Below, in pieces: positions 35,129 through 44,327 of a DNA stretch of 64,000 nucleotides (the stretch's first letter is position 1; each line of letters starts with the position of its first letter). Both the position numbers and the translations under genes were made by a program. Source of the DNA: Streptomyces sp. SirexAA-E (GTDB taxonomy: Bacteria; Actinomycetota; Actinomycetes; Streptomycetales; Streptomycetaceae); assembly GCF_000177195.2 (NCBI RefSeq), contig NC_015953.1, forward strand, positions 6,820,001 to 6,884,000. Reading direction: 5' to 3'. A model generated the notes under the pieces. It made no database searches and was not told the DNA's origin. It worked only from the letters and a program-made list of their open reading frames with translations.

Positions 35129-36553
35129 TCAGGACGCCTGGCCGAGCGCCGCCGACGGAGCGAGGGCCGTGGCCGCCACCGGTACCGACACCTGCGCGGA
35201 GGCCGCCACCGGCGGGGAGGCCGCCCCGGGCCGGGCGAGGACACGGTGGCGCAGGCCGCCGCAGGCGATCGCGCCGGCGATCAGCAGCCCGCCCGACACG
35301 AGGGTCACACGGACCCCCGCGAACTCCAGCAGAAGCCCCAGCAGGGGCGGGCCGGCCAGCCCCCACGCCGTACCCGCACTGCGCCAGACCCCGAGGACGC
35401 GGCCGCGCATCTCCGGCGCCGGGTCGGTCTGCAGCACCGTCGCGCCCGCCGTGTCGGAGACGGACTCCACCACCGCCATGGGGACGACCAGCAGGACCAG
35501 CACGACGAGACCGGGGGACAGCCCGGCCGCGGCCTGGAGCAGCCCGCCGCAGGCGGCGAGCGTGCCCACCAACCGGACCGTGGGCCTGAGCAGCCGCCCG
35601 GCGAGCAGCGCGCCGAGCACACCGCCCACGGCCAGCACGGTGGAGACGACGCCGAAATCGCTCTCCTGGGCACCCAGCGGCCCGACGACCAGGACGGCCA
35701 GGGTCAGCTGGTAGTTGCGTCCGAAGAGGGAGCTGAGACCGGTGATCCCGGCCAGCGCGACCAGCCGGGGACGGCTCAGGAAGTAGCTCAGCCCGGCCCG
35801 CGCCCCCGTGGACGCCGTGCCGTGCGGAGCCGGTGCCGGACGTCCCCGCTCCCGGGCGGCCGGGCGGGTGGACGCGGAGGCCTGCCGCAGCGCGTGGGCG
35901 GCGGGCCTGAGCGTGGGGATGATCGCGGCCACGAAGAGGAAGGAGACGCCGTTCGCCAGGTAGGCCGAGGAGGCGCCCAGTGTGCCGACCGCCACCGCGG
36001 CCAGCGCCGTCCCGATGAGCCGGCCCGCGCTGTGCACCATCGAGCCGAGCGCGATGGCCGAGGGGACGTCCCCGGCCGGCACCAGATCGTTGCCCAGCAG
36101 GGCCGTGGCGGGCCCGTCGATGGTGTTCACGATGCCGGTGACCGCGGCCAGCAGGAGCAGGACGGGCATGCTCAGCAGATCCAGCCCGATCAGGGCGGCC
36201 GTGGAGAAGGCGACCAGCCCGAGTACCGCCTGGCTCACGGCCGCGGTGACCTTGCGGGGCCACCGGTCGACCGCGGCGCCGCCGACGACCCCGAGCAGCA
36301 GGCCCGGCCCCGCCTGGACGGCCAGCGAGAGGCCGGTGGCGGCAGCCGAACCCGTCACCTGGAGGACCAGCAGGTTCTGCACGGTCAGCTGCATCCAGGT
36401 GCCGGCGTTGGACACCAGATTGGCCAGGGACCACCGGCGCATGCTCGGGGTGCGCAGACAGCGCCAGGGGCTGCCCCCACGCTTCCGGCGGGGCGCGGCG
36501 GAGCGGACGGAGGGCAGGACGGGAACACGGGGGAGAGGCACAGCGCAGCACAT
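35129..36553 (-). CDS. MFS transporter (EntS/MFS_3-like)
   Basis: A 474-residue membrane protein with about 12 hydrophobic helices. AGTWMQLTVQNLLVLQVTGS and AVDRWPRKVTAAVSQAVLG are characteristic of the MFS_3 group that includes enterobactin exporter EntS, and MRGRVLGVWRSAGTAWGLAG repeats the pattern in the second half. Substrate unknown. The start is uncertain: ATG at 36553 has no good ribosome-binding site, and an internal ATG (MRRWSLANLVSN) about 37 codons later is an alternative. 112 nt separate it from the co-directional DJ-1/PfpI gene. Confidence 0.82.
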   Translation of the reverse strand: MCCAVPLPRVPVLPSVRSAAPRRKRGGSPWRCLRTPSMRRWSLANLVSNAGTWMQLTVQNLLVLQVTGSAAATGLSLAVQAGPGLLLGVVGGAAVDRWPRKVTAAVSQAVLGLVAFSTAALIGLDLLSMPVLLLLAAVTGIVNTIDGPATALLGNDLVPAGDVPSAIALGSMVHSAGRLIGTALAAVAVGTLGASSAYLANGVSFLFVAAIIPTLRPAAHALRQASASTRPAARERGRPAPAPHGTASTGARAGLSYFLSRPRLVALAGITGLSSLFGRNYQLTLAVLVVGPLGAQESDFGVVSTVLAVGGVLGALLAGRLLRPTVRLVGTLAACGGLLQAAAGLSPGLVVLVLLVVPMAVVESVSDTAGATVLQTDPAPEMRGRVLGVWRSAGTAWGLAGPPLLGLLLEFAGVRVTLVSGGLLIAGAIACGGLRHRVLARPGAASPPVAASAQVSVPVAATALAPSAALGQAS

Positions 36554-37022
36554 TTCGGACGGGACCGGGGACAAGACACCCGGCGGTCCCCGGAGGAGCG
36601 GAGAGCGGAGTCTTGGGTGCCGGGAGGGCGGCCTCCTCGCGGTCGGGCCTGCCGTGCCGGCGCCGTACATCTTCACAAACGGTAGCGAGTGCCGTGAAAC
36701 GGACGGCAGGGTGTGCGCGCCCCCTCGGCCCCTCCAGGGCCCCAACTCCCCATCTTTCGCGGGGTGTCGGCAACGCGGTGTCGTTGCTCACACGGATGCC
36801 GGCGGCGCGAGGCATGGCCGGGGCCTCACAGGGCAGCAGAACGGTCACGGCCGCCCCGCACCGGTGGGGCGGCGGTCGGCTCCAGCCGGCCGACGGCGGT
36901 CCGTGCTCGACGACCTCACTCGCCGTACGCTCGTATGTACCCATGCGAGCGACTGCGATCGGGTTTGTCGTGACGGTCCGCCTCGCCGCCGGAACCCGCC
37001 GACGGCAGAAAGGATGCGCATC
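36554..37022. other. Divergent intergenic region, MFS gene and ybdK-type gene
   Basis: A 469-nt gap without a credible gene. A perfect 8-bp stem GCCGCCCC/GGGGCGGC lies at 36850-36873 and a CGCTCG/CGAGCG repeat at 36928-36951. The segment 36660-36700 contains TTCAC and GTGAA half-sites 17 nt apart, possibly an operator for the MFS gene. None of these can be named with confidence. Confidence 0.45.
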
Positions 37023-38111
37023 GTGCGAACCGTCGGTGTCGAGGAAGAACTCCTGCTCGTGGACGAGGAGAGCGGCGAGCCCCAGGCGCTCTCGACAGCG
37101 GTGCTGGCCCTCGCCGAGCGCCGCGCGGAAGGGGACTCCGCCTTCGAGGCGGAGCTCCACCGCCAGCAACTGGAATTCGCCACCGAGCCCCGCAGCTCGA
37201 TGAGTGAGCTACGGGCCGAGATCCTGCGGTGGCGGGCCGAGGCCGCCGCGAGCGCGGCGGAGGCCGGGGCCACGGTGGTGGCGCTGGCGACCTCGCCGCT
37301 GCCCGTCAGTCCCACCATCGGCACCGGCGAGAGGTACCGGTGGCTGGCCGACCGCTTCGGCCTGACCACCCAGGAGCAGCTGACGTGCGGCTGCCACGTC
37401 CACGTCTCGGTGGAATCGGACGAGGAGGGCGTCGCGGTCCTGGACCGGATCCGCCCATGGCTCTCCGTCCTCCTCGCGCTGAGCGCGAACTCGCCGTACT
37501 GGCAGGGCCAGGACACCTGCTACGGCAGCTACCGCAGCAGGGTCTGGGGCCGGTGGCCCTCGTCGGGCCCGGTCGAGCTCTTCGGCTCCGCACAGGGCTA
37601 CCACGACCACGTGCAGGCCCTGCTGGACACGGAGGTGCTGCGCGACGTGGGGATGATCTACTTCGACGCGCGGCTCTCCGACCGCTACCCCACCGTCGAG
37701 GTCCGGGTGGCCGACGTCTGCCTCGAGGCCGCCGACACCGCCCTGATGGCCACCCTGGTGCGGGGCCTGGTCGAGACGGCCGCCCGCGCCTGGCGCGCCG
37801 GGGAAGCGCCGGACCCGGTCGCGGTCAGCACGCTGCGGATGGCCGCCTGGCAGGCCGGACGGTCGGGACTGGAGGAGAGCCTGCTCCACCCGCCGACCAT
37901 GCGCCCCCGGCCCGCGGCCGAGGTGGTCCAGGCACTGCTCGCCCACGTACGGGACGCCCTGGAGGACAGCGGCGACCTCGCCGCGGCCGAAGAGGGCGTC
38001 AAGACCCTCCTGTCCCGGGGGACGGGCGCCCATGCCCAGCGGGAGCTGCTGGAGCGGACCGGCAGCCTGCGCAAGGTCGTCGCCGAGTGCGCCGCCCGGA
38101 CCCGCGGCTGA
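37023..38111 (+). CDS. Carboxylate-amine ligase, YbdK / GCS2 family
   Basis: A 362-residue enzyme of the glutamate-cysteine ligase type 2 family. It begins with the family signature VGVEEELLLVD, followed by HRQQLEFATEPRSSMSELR, CGCHVHVSVES and VEVRVADVCLEAADT. YbdK-type proteins have weak glutamate-cysteine ligase activity in vitro, and actinomycetes use mycothiol, so the true amine and acid substrates are open. Start: GTG at 37023 (MRTVGVEEE) lies nine bases after AGAAAGG; the ATG at 37014 abuts that site directly. Confidence 0.88.
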   Translation: MRTVGVEEELLLVDEESGEPQALSTAVLALAERRAEGDSAFEAELHRQQLEFATEPRSSMSELRAEILRWRAEAAASAAEAGATVVALATSPLPVSPTIGTGERYRWLADRFGLTTQEQLTCGCHVHVSVESDEEGVAVLDRIRPWLSVLLALSANSPYWQGQDTCYGSYRSRVWGRWPSSGPVELFGSAQGYHDHVQALLDTEVLRDVGMIYFDARLSDRYPTVEVRVADVCLEAADTALMATLVRGLVETAARAWRAGEAPDPVAVSTLRMAAWQAGRSGLEESLLHPPTMRPRPAAEVVQALLAHVRDALEDSGDLAAAEEGVKTLLSRGTGAHAQRELLERTGSLRKVVAECAARTRG

Positions 38112-38136
38112 GCGTCCCGCGAACCCCGCGCAGGGC

Positions 38137-39381
38137 CTACACCGGTCGGCGGACGCCGGTGACGACGAATCCGCTGCGCGGGGCGGTCGGGATCCGGTTC
38201 AGCGGAATCCGCAGGTCCTGCTCGACCGTCCGGTACGACAGCCTCGCCAGCAGGACCGACACGGTGGCCAGCACCGCGAGGGTGATGTCCTCACCCGGGC
38301 AGCGATGCCCCGTCCAGGGGTCACCACCGCCCTGCGGGACCAGCTCGTCACGGCGCGGCGGCCCGTCCTCGAAGCGTGACGGGTCGAACGTGTACGGACG
38401 GGGCCAGAAGTCAGGGTCGTGGTTCTGGCCGTACAGGTCCAGCAGCACGAGGGTGCCCGGTGCGATCGGTCTGCCCAGCCATTCGAGTGGCTCCGCCGCC
38501 AGCCCGCCGATGAACGGGGCGAACGGATAGAGACGGCGGACCTCCTGGGCGAACCGGTAGGAGTACCCCGGTTCGTCCGCGGCCAGCGGCGCGCGGTGCC
38601 CGGGGTGCCGGTGCAGGGCGTGGGCAGCGAAGGTCACGAACCAGCTGACGGCCACGGTCGGCCGCAGGATGTTCAGCACCTCGACCGCGGCCGTACGCGG
38701 ATCCAGCAGGGTGCCGTCCGCCTCACGGTGCAGGGCCACGGCGCGGAACGGCGTCAGGCCGGACGGTGCCGCCCCGGTCCGCCCGGCTCCCGCGTCGGCA
38801 CGCTCCCGCTCGACCAGCCGCGCCACCCTGGCCTCCTGCCGGTGCCGCGCCCGCCGGGCCCGGAAGTGCCGCGGGCCCGGCGTCGCGAAGCCGTCCACCA
38901 TCGCCACCAGATCCCGTGCGGTGCGCTCCGCCCCGGCCTCGGGCAGCGGCACCCCCGCCCAGGCGTGGACGGCACGGGTCAGCAGCAGGGCGACCGCGTC
39001 GAAGAGGACCACCCGGGAGCGGCCCGCCCAGACGTCGGTGTCCCGGTCCCACGCGGCGGCGACCTCCTCCGTCAGGGCCCGCACCCGGACGGGGTCGGTC
39101 AGCAGCCGCATGAACATCGCCTTGCGCACCCGGTGCGCCTCCCCGTCCAGGGTGTGCACGGCCCCCTGCCCGAAGAGCGTGTCGATCACGGGCTCAGGCA
39201 ACGCCGTACGGCGGTGGACACGGTTCCCGTCGTAGAAGAAGCGCGCGGCGGCGGGGCCGTGCAGCGCGATCACGCGCTTTCCGAGGAGGCGGGTGCGCAC
39301 CGGAGCCCCACCGCTCCCGCGCCGGCGGTCGGGCAGCCATGAGTAGCCCTTGAGGAGGAGGGGCAGGGTGCTGTCGGCCAT
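38137..39381 (-). CDS. CYP152-like fatty-acid peroxygenase P450
   Basis: A 414-residue P450 of the H2O2-using CYP152 type (P450 SPalpha / BSbeta / OleT). Instead of the acid-alcohol pair in the I-helix it has RPTVAVSWF, where Arg-Pro binds the substrate carboxylate. The heme loop is GGGDPWTGHRCPGE, typical of CYP152. It also shows FMRLLTDPVRV and IGGLAAEPLEW. Such enzymes hydroxylate fatty acids at alpha/beta carbons or decarboxylate them to alkenes using peroxide and need no reductase, consistent with no redox partner nearby. Convergent with the ybdK-type gene, 25 nt apart. Whether it decarboxylates or hydroxylates cannot be told. Confidence 0.85.
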   Translation of the reverse strand: MADSTLPLLLKGYSWLPDRRRGSGGAPVRTRLLGKRVIALHGPAAARFFYDGNRVHRRTALPEPVIDTLFGQGAVHTLDGEAHRVRKAMFMRLLTDPVRVRALTEEVAAAWDRDTDVWAGRSRVVLFDAVALLLTRAVHAWAGVPLPEAGAERTARDLVAMVDGFATPGPRHFRARRARHRQEARVARLVERERADAGAGRTGAAPSGLTPFRAVALHREADGTLLDPRTAAVEVLNILRPTVAVSWFVTFAAHALHRHPGHRAPLAADEPGYSYRFAQEVRRLYPFAPFIGGLAAEPLEWLGRPIAPGTLVLLDLYGQNHDPDFWPRPYTFDPSRFEDGPPRRDELVPQGGGDPWTGHRCPGEDITLAVLATVSVLLARLSYRTVEQDLRIPLNRIPTAPRSGFVVTGVRRPV

Positions 39382-39438
39382 CAGGGTCTCCGTCGGTCGG
39401 GAGCCGGATCCGGGCCGCCCACGGAGGCGCCGCCCGCA

Positions 39439-39472
39439 GGACCCCTCCGCCCGGCCCGTCCGGGCGGGGTCC
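39439..39472 (-). terminator. Terminator of the pyruvyl-transferase-like gene
   Basis: GGACC-(CCT bulge)-CCGCCCGG pairs with CCGGGCGG-GGTCC around a 5-nt loop, 39 nt beyond the minus-strand stop. Confidence 0.7.
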
Positions 39473-39510
39473 CGCAGCCGATCCTGCGCGTACGGGCGGT
39501 GCCGCGCGAG

Positions 39511-40455
39511 TCAGTGCCCGCTGTCCAGGTCCCGGAGGCCGAGGGCACCGCCCGCGCCCCGCAGCAGCAGCGCCCGACGCCGCTCGGCCGCCGCCTTCCC
39601 GGCGGGCGAAAGGCACCAGGCCCACCAGTCGTCCAGCACCTCCGGGGACAGGTCCTCGCAGGGGACCACCGCGGGCCAGCGCACCACGGAGGCCTGGGCC
39701 GACACCTTGGCGCCGCCCCGGACCGGATCCACCACCAGCGCCGGTACGCCCGTCCGCAGGGCCAGCACCATGCCGTGCAGGCGGTCGGTCACCATCAGGT
39801 CCAGCCGGCCGACCAGGGAGAGGTACTGGTCAGCGGTCCGGCACTGCCGCCAGGTGTCCCGGGCCAGCCGGGTGTCGGCCTCCACCCGCGCGCAGTCCTG
39901 GCCGGCCAGCCAGGAACCCAGCACCTCCGCGGCCCGGTCGTGGTCGCGCCGGGCGCCGTACTCGCCCTGGCCATGGGTCAGGGCGACACCCACGAGGGGC
40001 CGGGCGGGTCCGGACCGGGCGGCACCCGCCAGGTCCGCCATCAGCCCCGCCCCCGCCCGGTCACGGGCCAGGACGCGGTGGAAGCCGGTGACCTCGGGGG
40101 CCCGCTCGTCCACGACGCTCACCCCGACCGCCGTGCGCCGGCACGCGGCGTACCGCTCGTGCAACCGGAGGATCTGGTCGCCGTGCAGCGGCCCGCAGAC
40201 GAACAGCAGCTGTTCGTAGGATTCCGGCCGCGCCTCCTCCAGCGTCAGCTCACCCGGCGCGAAGACCGGGCTCCACGCCGAATCATGGGCGACACCCAAA
40301 CGGCCGAGCGCGTCCGATACGGCGCGTTCCGCGAGCGCGTCACCGGCGGTCACCTCCCCGTCGCGGAAGCTGAACCAACCGGTGACCAGCGCTCGCCCCG
40401 ACGCACTGCGGGGGCGCAGCAGCGAGTCGAGTGCGGAGGGAAGACCGTGGCGCAT
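39511..40455 (-). CDS. Polysaccharide pyruvyl transferase-like protein
   Basis: A 314-residue protein with the polysaccharide pyruvyl transferase C-terminal signature VTDRLHGMVLALRTGVPALV and a VAFTHGQGE-like central block (VGVALTHGQGE). Enzymes of the family move pyruvate from PEP onto sugars to form ketals, adding negative charge to surface glycans. It is divergent from the heptose/glycosyltransferase operon with 168 nt between starts, so it probably decorates the same glycan. The ATG at 40455 has GGAAGGG about ten bases upstream. Confidence 0.75.
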   Translation of the reverse strand: MRHGLPSALDSLLRPRSASGRALVTGWFSFRDGEVTAGDALAERAVSDALGRLGVAHDSAWSPVFAPGELTLEEARPESYEQLLFVCGPLHGDQILRLHERYAACRRTAVGVSVVDERAPEVTGFHRVLARDRAGAGLMADLAGAARSGPARPLVGVALTHGQGEYGARRDHDRAAEVLGSWLAGQDCARVEADTRLARDTWRQCRTADQYLSLVGRLDLMVTDRLHGMVLALRTGVPALVVDPVRGGAKVSAQASVVRWPAVVPCEDLSPEVLDDWWAWCLSPAGKAAAERRRALLLRGAGGALGLRDLDSGH

Positions 40456-40623
40456 CGTCGATTGCCCTTCCTCGGTTCGGTCCCACGGTATGCCCCGAGA
40501 TGCAGTGGAGCCGTCCTTCGGCAGGATCCATAGGTGAGAACCGAGCGCGGGAACACGCCCGGCCGGGCGCCGCCGACAGGGCAGTTCCCACCCCGCGCCC
40601 CGACAGGAAGGGAGAGCCAGCAC

Positions 40624-41631
40624 ATGACGCCTTCGGTAGCAGCCGAACGCCTGCCCTGGCGACGCGCACTGGTGACCGGCGGAGCCGGATTCCTCGGCTC
40701 CCACCTCTGCGAACGCCTGCTGGAGGGCGGGGTCGGGGTGGACTGCGCCGACAACCTTTCGTCGGGCTCGGCCCGCAACGTGGCGCACCTCGTCGGCAGA
40801 GCCGGATTCCGATTCCTGAACTGCGACGTGTCGGACCCCGCCTGTGCCCAGGAGCTCACCGGGCCCTACGACCTCGTGCTGCACTTCGCCTGTCCGGCGT
40901 CCCCGGCCGACTACCTGCGGATGCCTCTGGAGACGCTGGACGTCGGGAGCCTCGGTACCCGCAACCTGCTGGCCGTCGCCGAGAGGGACGACGCGCGTCT
41001 GCTGCTGGCGTCCACCTCCGAGGTGTACGGCGACCCGTTGGTCCACCCGCAGCGGGAGGACTACTGGGGCAACGTCAACCCGGTCGGCCCGCGCAGCGTC
41101 TACGACGAGTCGAAGCGGTTCTCCGAAGCCCTCGTCACCGCCCACGCCGGTGCCCGGGGGACGAACGCCGGGATCGTCCGGCTCTTCAACACCTACGGCC
41201 CGCGCATGCGCGCACACGACGGCCGGGCGGTCCCCACCTTCATCTGCCAGGCACTCGCGGGCGAGCCTCTGACCATCGCGGGCGACGGCAGCCAGACCAG
41301 GTCGCTGTGTTACGTCGACGACACCCTCGACGGCGTCATGCGGGTGGCCGCCAGCCGGTCCGTACGCCCCGTCAACATCGGCGGGAGCGACGAGACCACG
41401 GTCCGGGAGATCGCCCGCCGGGTCGTCAAGCTGACCAACTCCGCCTCCCGGATCGTCTCCATCGACCGGCCCGTCGACGACCCCGAGCGGCGACGGCCCG
41501 ACACCACACTCGTACGCGAGATGTTCGGCTGGGAGCCGAGCGTGTCCTGGGAAGAGGGGCTGGAGCGCACCATCGCGTACTTCTCCGAGCTGCTCGCCAC
41601 CCAGGGCGAACGCCCGGCCGAGAGTCTCTGA
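40624..41631 (+). CDS. NAD-dependent sugar-nucleotide epimerase/decarboxylase, UXS-like
   Basis: A 335-residue extended SDR: TGGAGFLGSHLCERL (NAD binding), HFACPASPADYLRMPLET, STSEVYGDPLVHPQREDYWG, VYDESKRFSEAL (Tyr-Lys pair) and RLFNTYGPRMRAHDGRAVP. These blocks are those of UDP-glucuronate decarboxylase, which makes UDP-xylose; related enzymes epimerise or dehydrate other sugar nucleotides. Start: ATG at 40624 with GGGAG nine bases upstream. It heads the glycan run and precedes the carbamoyltransferase by 12 nt. Confidence 0.85.
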   Translation: MTPSVAAERLPWRRALVTGGAGFLGSHLCERLLEGGVGVDCADNLSSGSARNVAHLVGRAGFRFLNCDVSDPACAQELTGPYDLVLHFACPASPADYLRMPLETLDVGSLGTRNLLAVAERDDARLLLASTSEVYGDPLVHPQREDYWGNVNPVGPRSVYDESKRFSEALVTAHAGARGTNAGIVRLFNTYGPRMRAHDGRAVPTFICQALAGEPLTIAGDGSQTRSLCYVDDTLDGVMRVAASRSVRPVNIGGSDETTVREIARRVVKLTNSASRIVSIDRPVDDPERRRPDTTLVREMFGWEPSVSWEEGLERTIAYFSELLATQGERPAESL

Positions 41632-41643
41632 AGGAGCCTGTGC

Positions 41644-43278
41644 ATGCGTGTGCTCGGTATCAACGCCCTGTTCCACGACCCCTCGGCCGCCCTCGTGATC
41701 GACGGCCGAACCGTCGCCGCCGCTGAGGAGGAACGTTTCAGCAGGCGCAAGCACGGCAAACGCCCCGTGCCGTTCTCGGCGTGGGAACTTCCGGAGCTCG
41801 CCGCCCGCTGGTGCCTTCGCAGCGCCGGGCTCACCCCGGCCGACCTGGACGCCGTCGCGTACTCCTACGACCCGGCCCTGGCCGAACCCGCGCAGCAGCT
41901 GGGGCTCGACGACCCCTTCGACCACCTGCGCCAGGAGTACGCCCGACGGGCGCCGGAGTTCCTGGCCGGGGCGCTGCCCGGCCTCGACCCGGCCAAGGTC
42001 CGCTTCGTCGCCCACCACGTGGCGCACGCCGCCTCCGCCGGGCTAGCCTCCCCGCTGGGCGACTGCGCGGTGCTGGTGCTCGACGGGCGCGGGGAGTGCG
42101 CCTCCCAGCTCGCCGGCAACTACACCGGCGGCAGGCTGGACGTCCTCGGCACCCAGCGACTGCCGCAGTCCCTCGGCCTGTTCTACGAGGACCTCACCGA
42201 CCACCTCGGATTCCTGCGCAGCAGCGACGAGTTCAAGGTGATGGCCCTCGCCTCCTACGGCACGCCACGCTTCGCCGACCGCATCGCCGAGCAGGTGCAC
42301 GGGCTGGGCGACGGAGGGTTCCGGTCCTCCGGAGTCGAGTGGGAGCGCTTCGCCCCCCGCAGGGAACCCGGAGGCCCCTACACCGAGGCGCACGCGGACC
42401 TCGCCGCCAGTGCCCAACGGTGCCTGGAGGAGACGGTCCTGGACATCGCCCGATGGCTCCATGGACGGACCGGTGCGCCCCGCCTGGCACTCGCCGGGGG
42501 AGTGGCACTCAACTGCGTGGCCAACACCCGGCTGCACCGGGAGGGCCTGTTCGACGAGGTCTGGGTCCAGCCCGCCGCCGGGGACGCCGGAACCGCGCTG
42601 GGCGCGGCCCTGCACCTCGCGGCCGAGCAGGGGCCGGTGCGCCCGATGGACACGGCGGCGCTCGGCAGGGGGTGGAGCGACGAGGAGTTGCGCCGCATGC
42701 TGGAGGCGGCGGCACTGCCCTACGAGGAACCGGAGGACGTCGCCGTCGCCGTGGCGGAGGAGCTGGCCCAGGACGGCGTCGTCGCGTGGTTCCAGGGCCG
42801 CAGCGAGTTCGGCCCCCGGGCCCTCGGCCACCGCTCGCTCCTCGCCCACCCCGGCCGGGCCGAGAACCTGGAACGGCTGAACGCGGTTAAGGGGCGGGAG
42901 GAGTTCAGGCCCGTCGCCCCCATGGTCCTCGCGGAACGGGCCGCCGAACTCTTCGACGGGCCCCTGCCCAGCCCGTACATGCTCTTCGTCCACGACGTGG
43001 CCGAGGCCTGGCGGTCCCGCGTCCCCGCGGTGGTCCACGTGGACGGCACCGCCAGGATCCAGACCGTCGACAGCGCCGCCGAACCCCTCGTGGCCAGGAT
43101 GCTCACCGCGTTCGAACGGCGCACCGGGCTGCCCGTCGTCGTCAACACCAGCCTGAACACCGCGGGCCGGCCCATGGTCGACCATCCCCGCGAAGCACTT
43201 GAGTGCTTCGGGTCGGCGCCCGTCGACCTGCTGGCCATCGGGCCGTTCCTGGTCCGCCGTTCCAAGGCGTTCACATGA
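41644..43278 (+). CDS. Carbamoyltransferase, NodU/TobZ family
   Basis: Transfers a carbamoyl group from carbamoyl phosphate (via carbamoyl-AMP) to a sugar hydroxyl. A 544-residue protein with N-terminal GINALFHDPSAALVIDG, AEEERFSRRKHGKRP, HHVAHAASAG (metal-binding histidines), and the C-terminal domain GRSEFGPRALGHRSLLAHP, VKGREEFRPVAPMVL and PVVVNTSLNTAGRPMV. Both halves of the family are complete. Known acceptors include Nod factors and tobramycin; here the heptose glycan is the likely acceptor. The next gene starts within its stop. Confidence 0.92.
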   Translation: MRVLGINALFHDPSAALVIDGRTVAAAEEERFSRRKHGKRPVPFSAWELPELAARWCLRSAGLTPADLDAVAYSYDPALAEPAQQLGLDDPFDHLRQEYARRAPEFLAGALPGLDPAKVRFVAHHVAHAASAGLASPLGDCAVLVLDGRGECASQLAGNYTGGRLDVLGTQRLPQSLGLFYEDLTDHLGFLRSSDEFKVMALASYGTPRFADRIAEQVHGLGDGGFRSSGVEWERFAPRREPGGPYTEAHADLAASAQRCLEETVLDIARWLHGRTGAPRLALAGGVALNCVANTRLHREGLFDEVWVQPAAGDAGTALGAALHLAAEQGPVRPMDTAALGRGWSDEELRRMLEAAALPYEEPEDVAVAVAEELAQDGVVAWFQGRSEFGPRALGHRSLLAHPGRAENLERLNAVKGREEFRPVAPMVLAERAAELFDGPLPSPYMLFVHDVAEAWRSRVPAVVHVDGTARIQTVDSAAEPLVARMLTAFERRTGLPVVVNTSLNTAGRPMVDHPREALECFGSAPVDLLAIGPFLVRRSKAFT

Positions 43279-44327
43279 CGGCCGGGGCCCCGGGACCGAT
43301 GACCGGAGACGCCCGCTCCGAGGGCGAGCGGCCGTACCCCGCGGAGGTCTACTCCGTGGTCGTCCCCACCATCGGCCGCCGCTGCCTCGACGACTGCCTG
43401 AGCGCCCTCGCCGCCGCGGCGGACCCGCCGCCGCACGAGGTACTCGTCGTGGACGACCGTCCGGACCCCGACGGCCCGCTGGACGTGAGCGGCGCGGGCC
43501 CGCTGGCCGACCGCGTCCGGGTCCTCGCCACGCACGGCCGCGGCCCGGCCGCCGCCCGCAACGCGGGTCTGCGCGAGGTCGCCGCGCCCTGGGTGGTCTT
43601 CCTCGACGACGACGTGACGGTGCGGCCCGACTGGGGCGCCCGCCTCGCCCGGGACCTGGCCGAAGCCGGCCCCGGGACGGTGGGCGTGCAGGGGCGGCTG
43701 ACCGTGCCGCTGCCCGACGACCGCAGGCCCACCGACTGGGAACGCTGTACGGCGGGCCTGGCGGAGGCGGCCTGGGCCACCGCGGACATGGCCTACCGCA
43801 CCCGGACGGTGCGCGCGGCCGGCGGTTTCGACGAGCGGTTCCCCCGCGCCTTCCGCGAGGACGCCGACCTCGCCCTGCGGATGATGGGCGAAGGATGGGG
43901 CCTCGTGCGCGGAAGCCGCGCCACCGTGCACCCCGTACGCCCGGCGGACCGCTGGATCTCCCTGCGCACCCAGCGCGGCAACGCCGACGACGTCCTGATG
44001 AGCCGGCTGCACGGCTCCGACTGGTGGTTCAGGGCCGAGGCCCCCCGGGGCCGCCTGCCCGGACACGCCGCGACCACCGCGGCCGGACTCGCCGCCCTCG
44101 TCCTGGCCCTCGCCGGGCGACGGCGTACCGCGGCGGTCGCGGCCGGACTGTGGGCCGCCGGCACCGCGGAGTTCGCGTGGGCCCGTATCGCTCCGGGCCC
44201 CCGCACCGCCACCGAGATCACCACGATGCTCGCCACCAGTGCCGCCATCCCGCCCCTCGCGGTCGGCCACTGGCTCGCGGGACACCTCAGGCACCGGGGC
44301 GCGGCCCCGTGGGGAGGCCGGTCATGA
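43275..44327 (+). CDS. Glycosyltransferase family 2 with C-terminal membrane segments
   Basis: A 350-residue GT-A enzyme: VVVPTIGRRCLDDCLSAL, VLVVDDRPDPD, ARNAGLREVAAPWVVFLDDD with the DxD metal site, and FREDADLALRMMGEGW. After about residue 250 come hydrophobic stretches (ATTAAGLAALVLALAG, VAAGLWAAGTAEFAWA, and one more), suggesting membrane anchoring. Start and stop overlap both neighbours as ATGA. Donor and acceptor unknown. Confidence 0.87.
   Translation: MTAGAPGPMTGDARSEGERPYPAEVYSVVVPTIGRRCLDDCLSALAAAADPPPHEVLVVDDRPDPDGPLDVSGAGPLADRVRVLATHGRGPAAARNAGLREVAAPWVVFLDDDVTVRPDWGARLARDLAEAGPGTVGVQGRLTVPLPDDRRPTDWERCTAGLAEAAWATADMAYRTRTVRAAGGFDERFPRAFREDADLALRMMGEGWGLVRGSRATVHPVRPADRWISLRTQRGNADDVLMSRLHGSDWWFRAEAPRGRLPGHAATTAAGLAALVLALAGRRRTAAVAAGLWAAGTAEFAWARIAPGPRTATEITTMLATSAAIPPLAVGHWLAGHLRHRGAAPWGGRS

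Noticed and set aside
36928..36951. CGCTCG/CGAGCG inverted repeat before the ybdK-type gene as a named operator
   Set aside because: Only 6-bp arms in GC-rich DNA; such repeats arise often by chance and no regulator is adjacent.
30000..39400. Two P450s, LuxR regulator and MFS exporter as a natural-product cluster
   Set aside because: No scaffold-making gene (PKS, NRPS, terpene cyclase, RiPP precursor) is present, and the genes face different directions with their own terminators.
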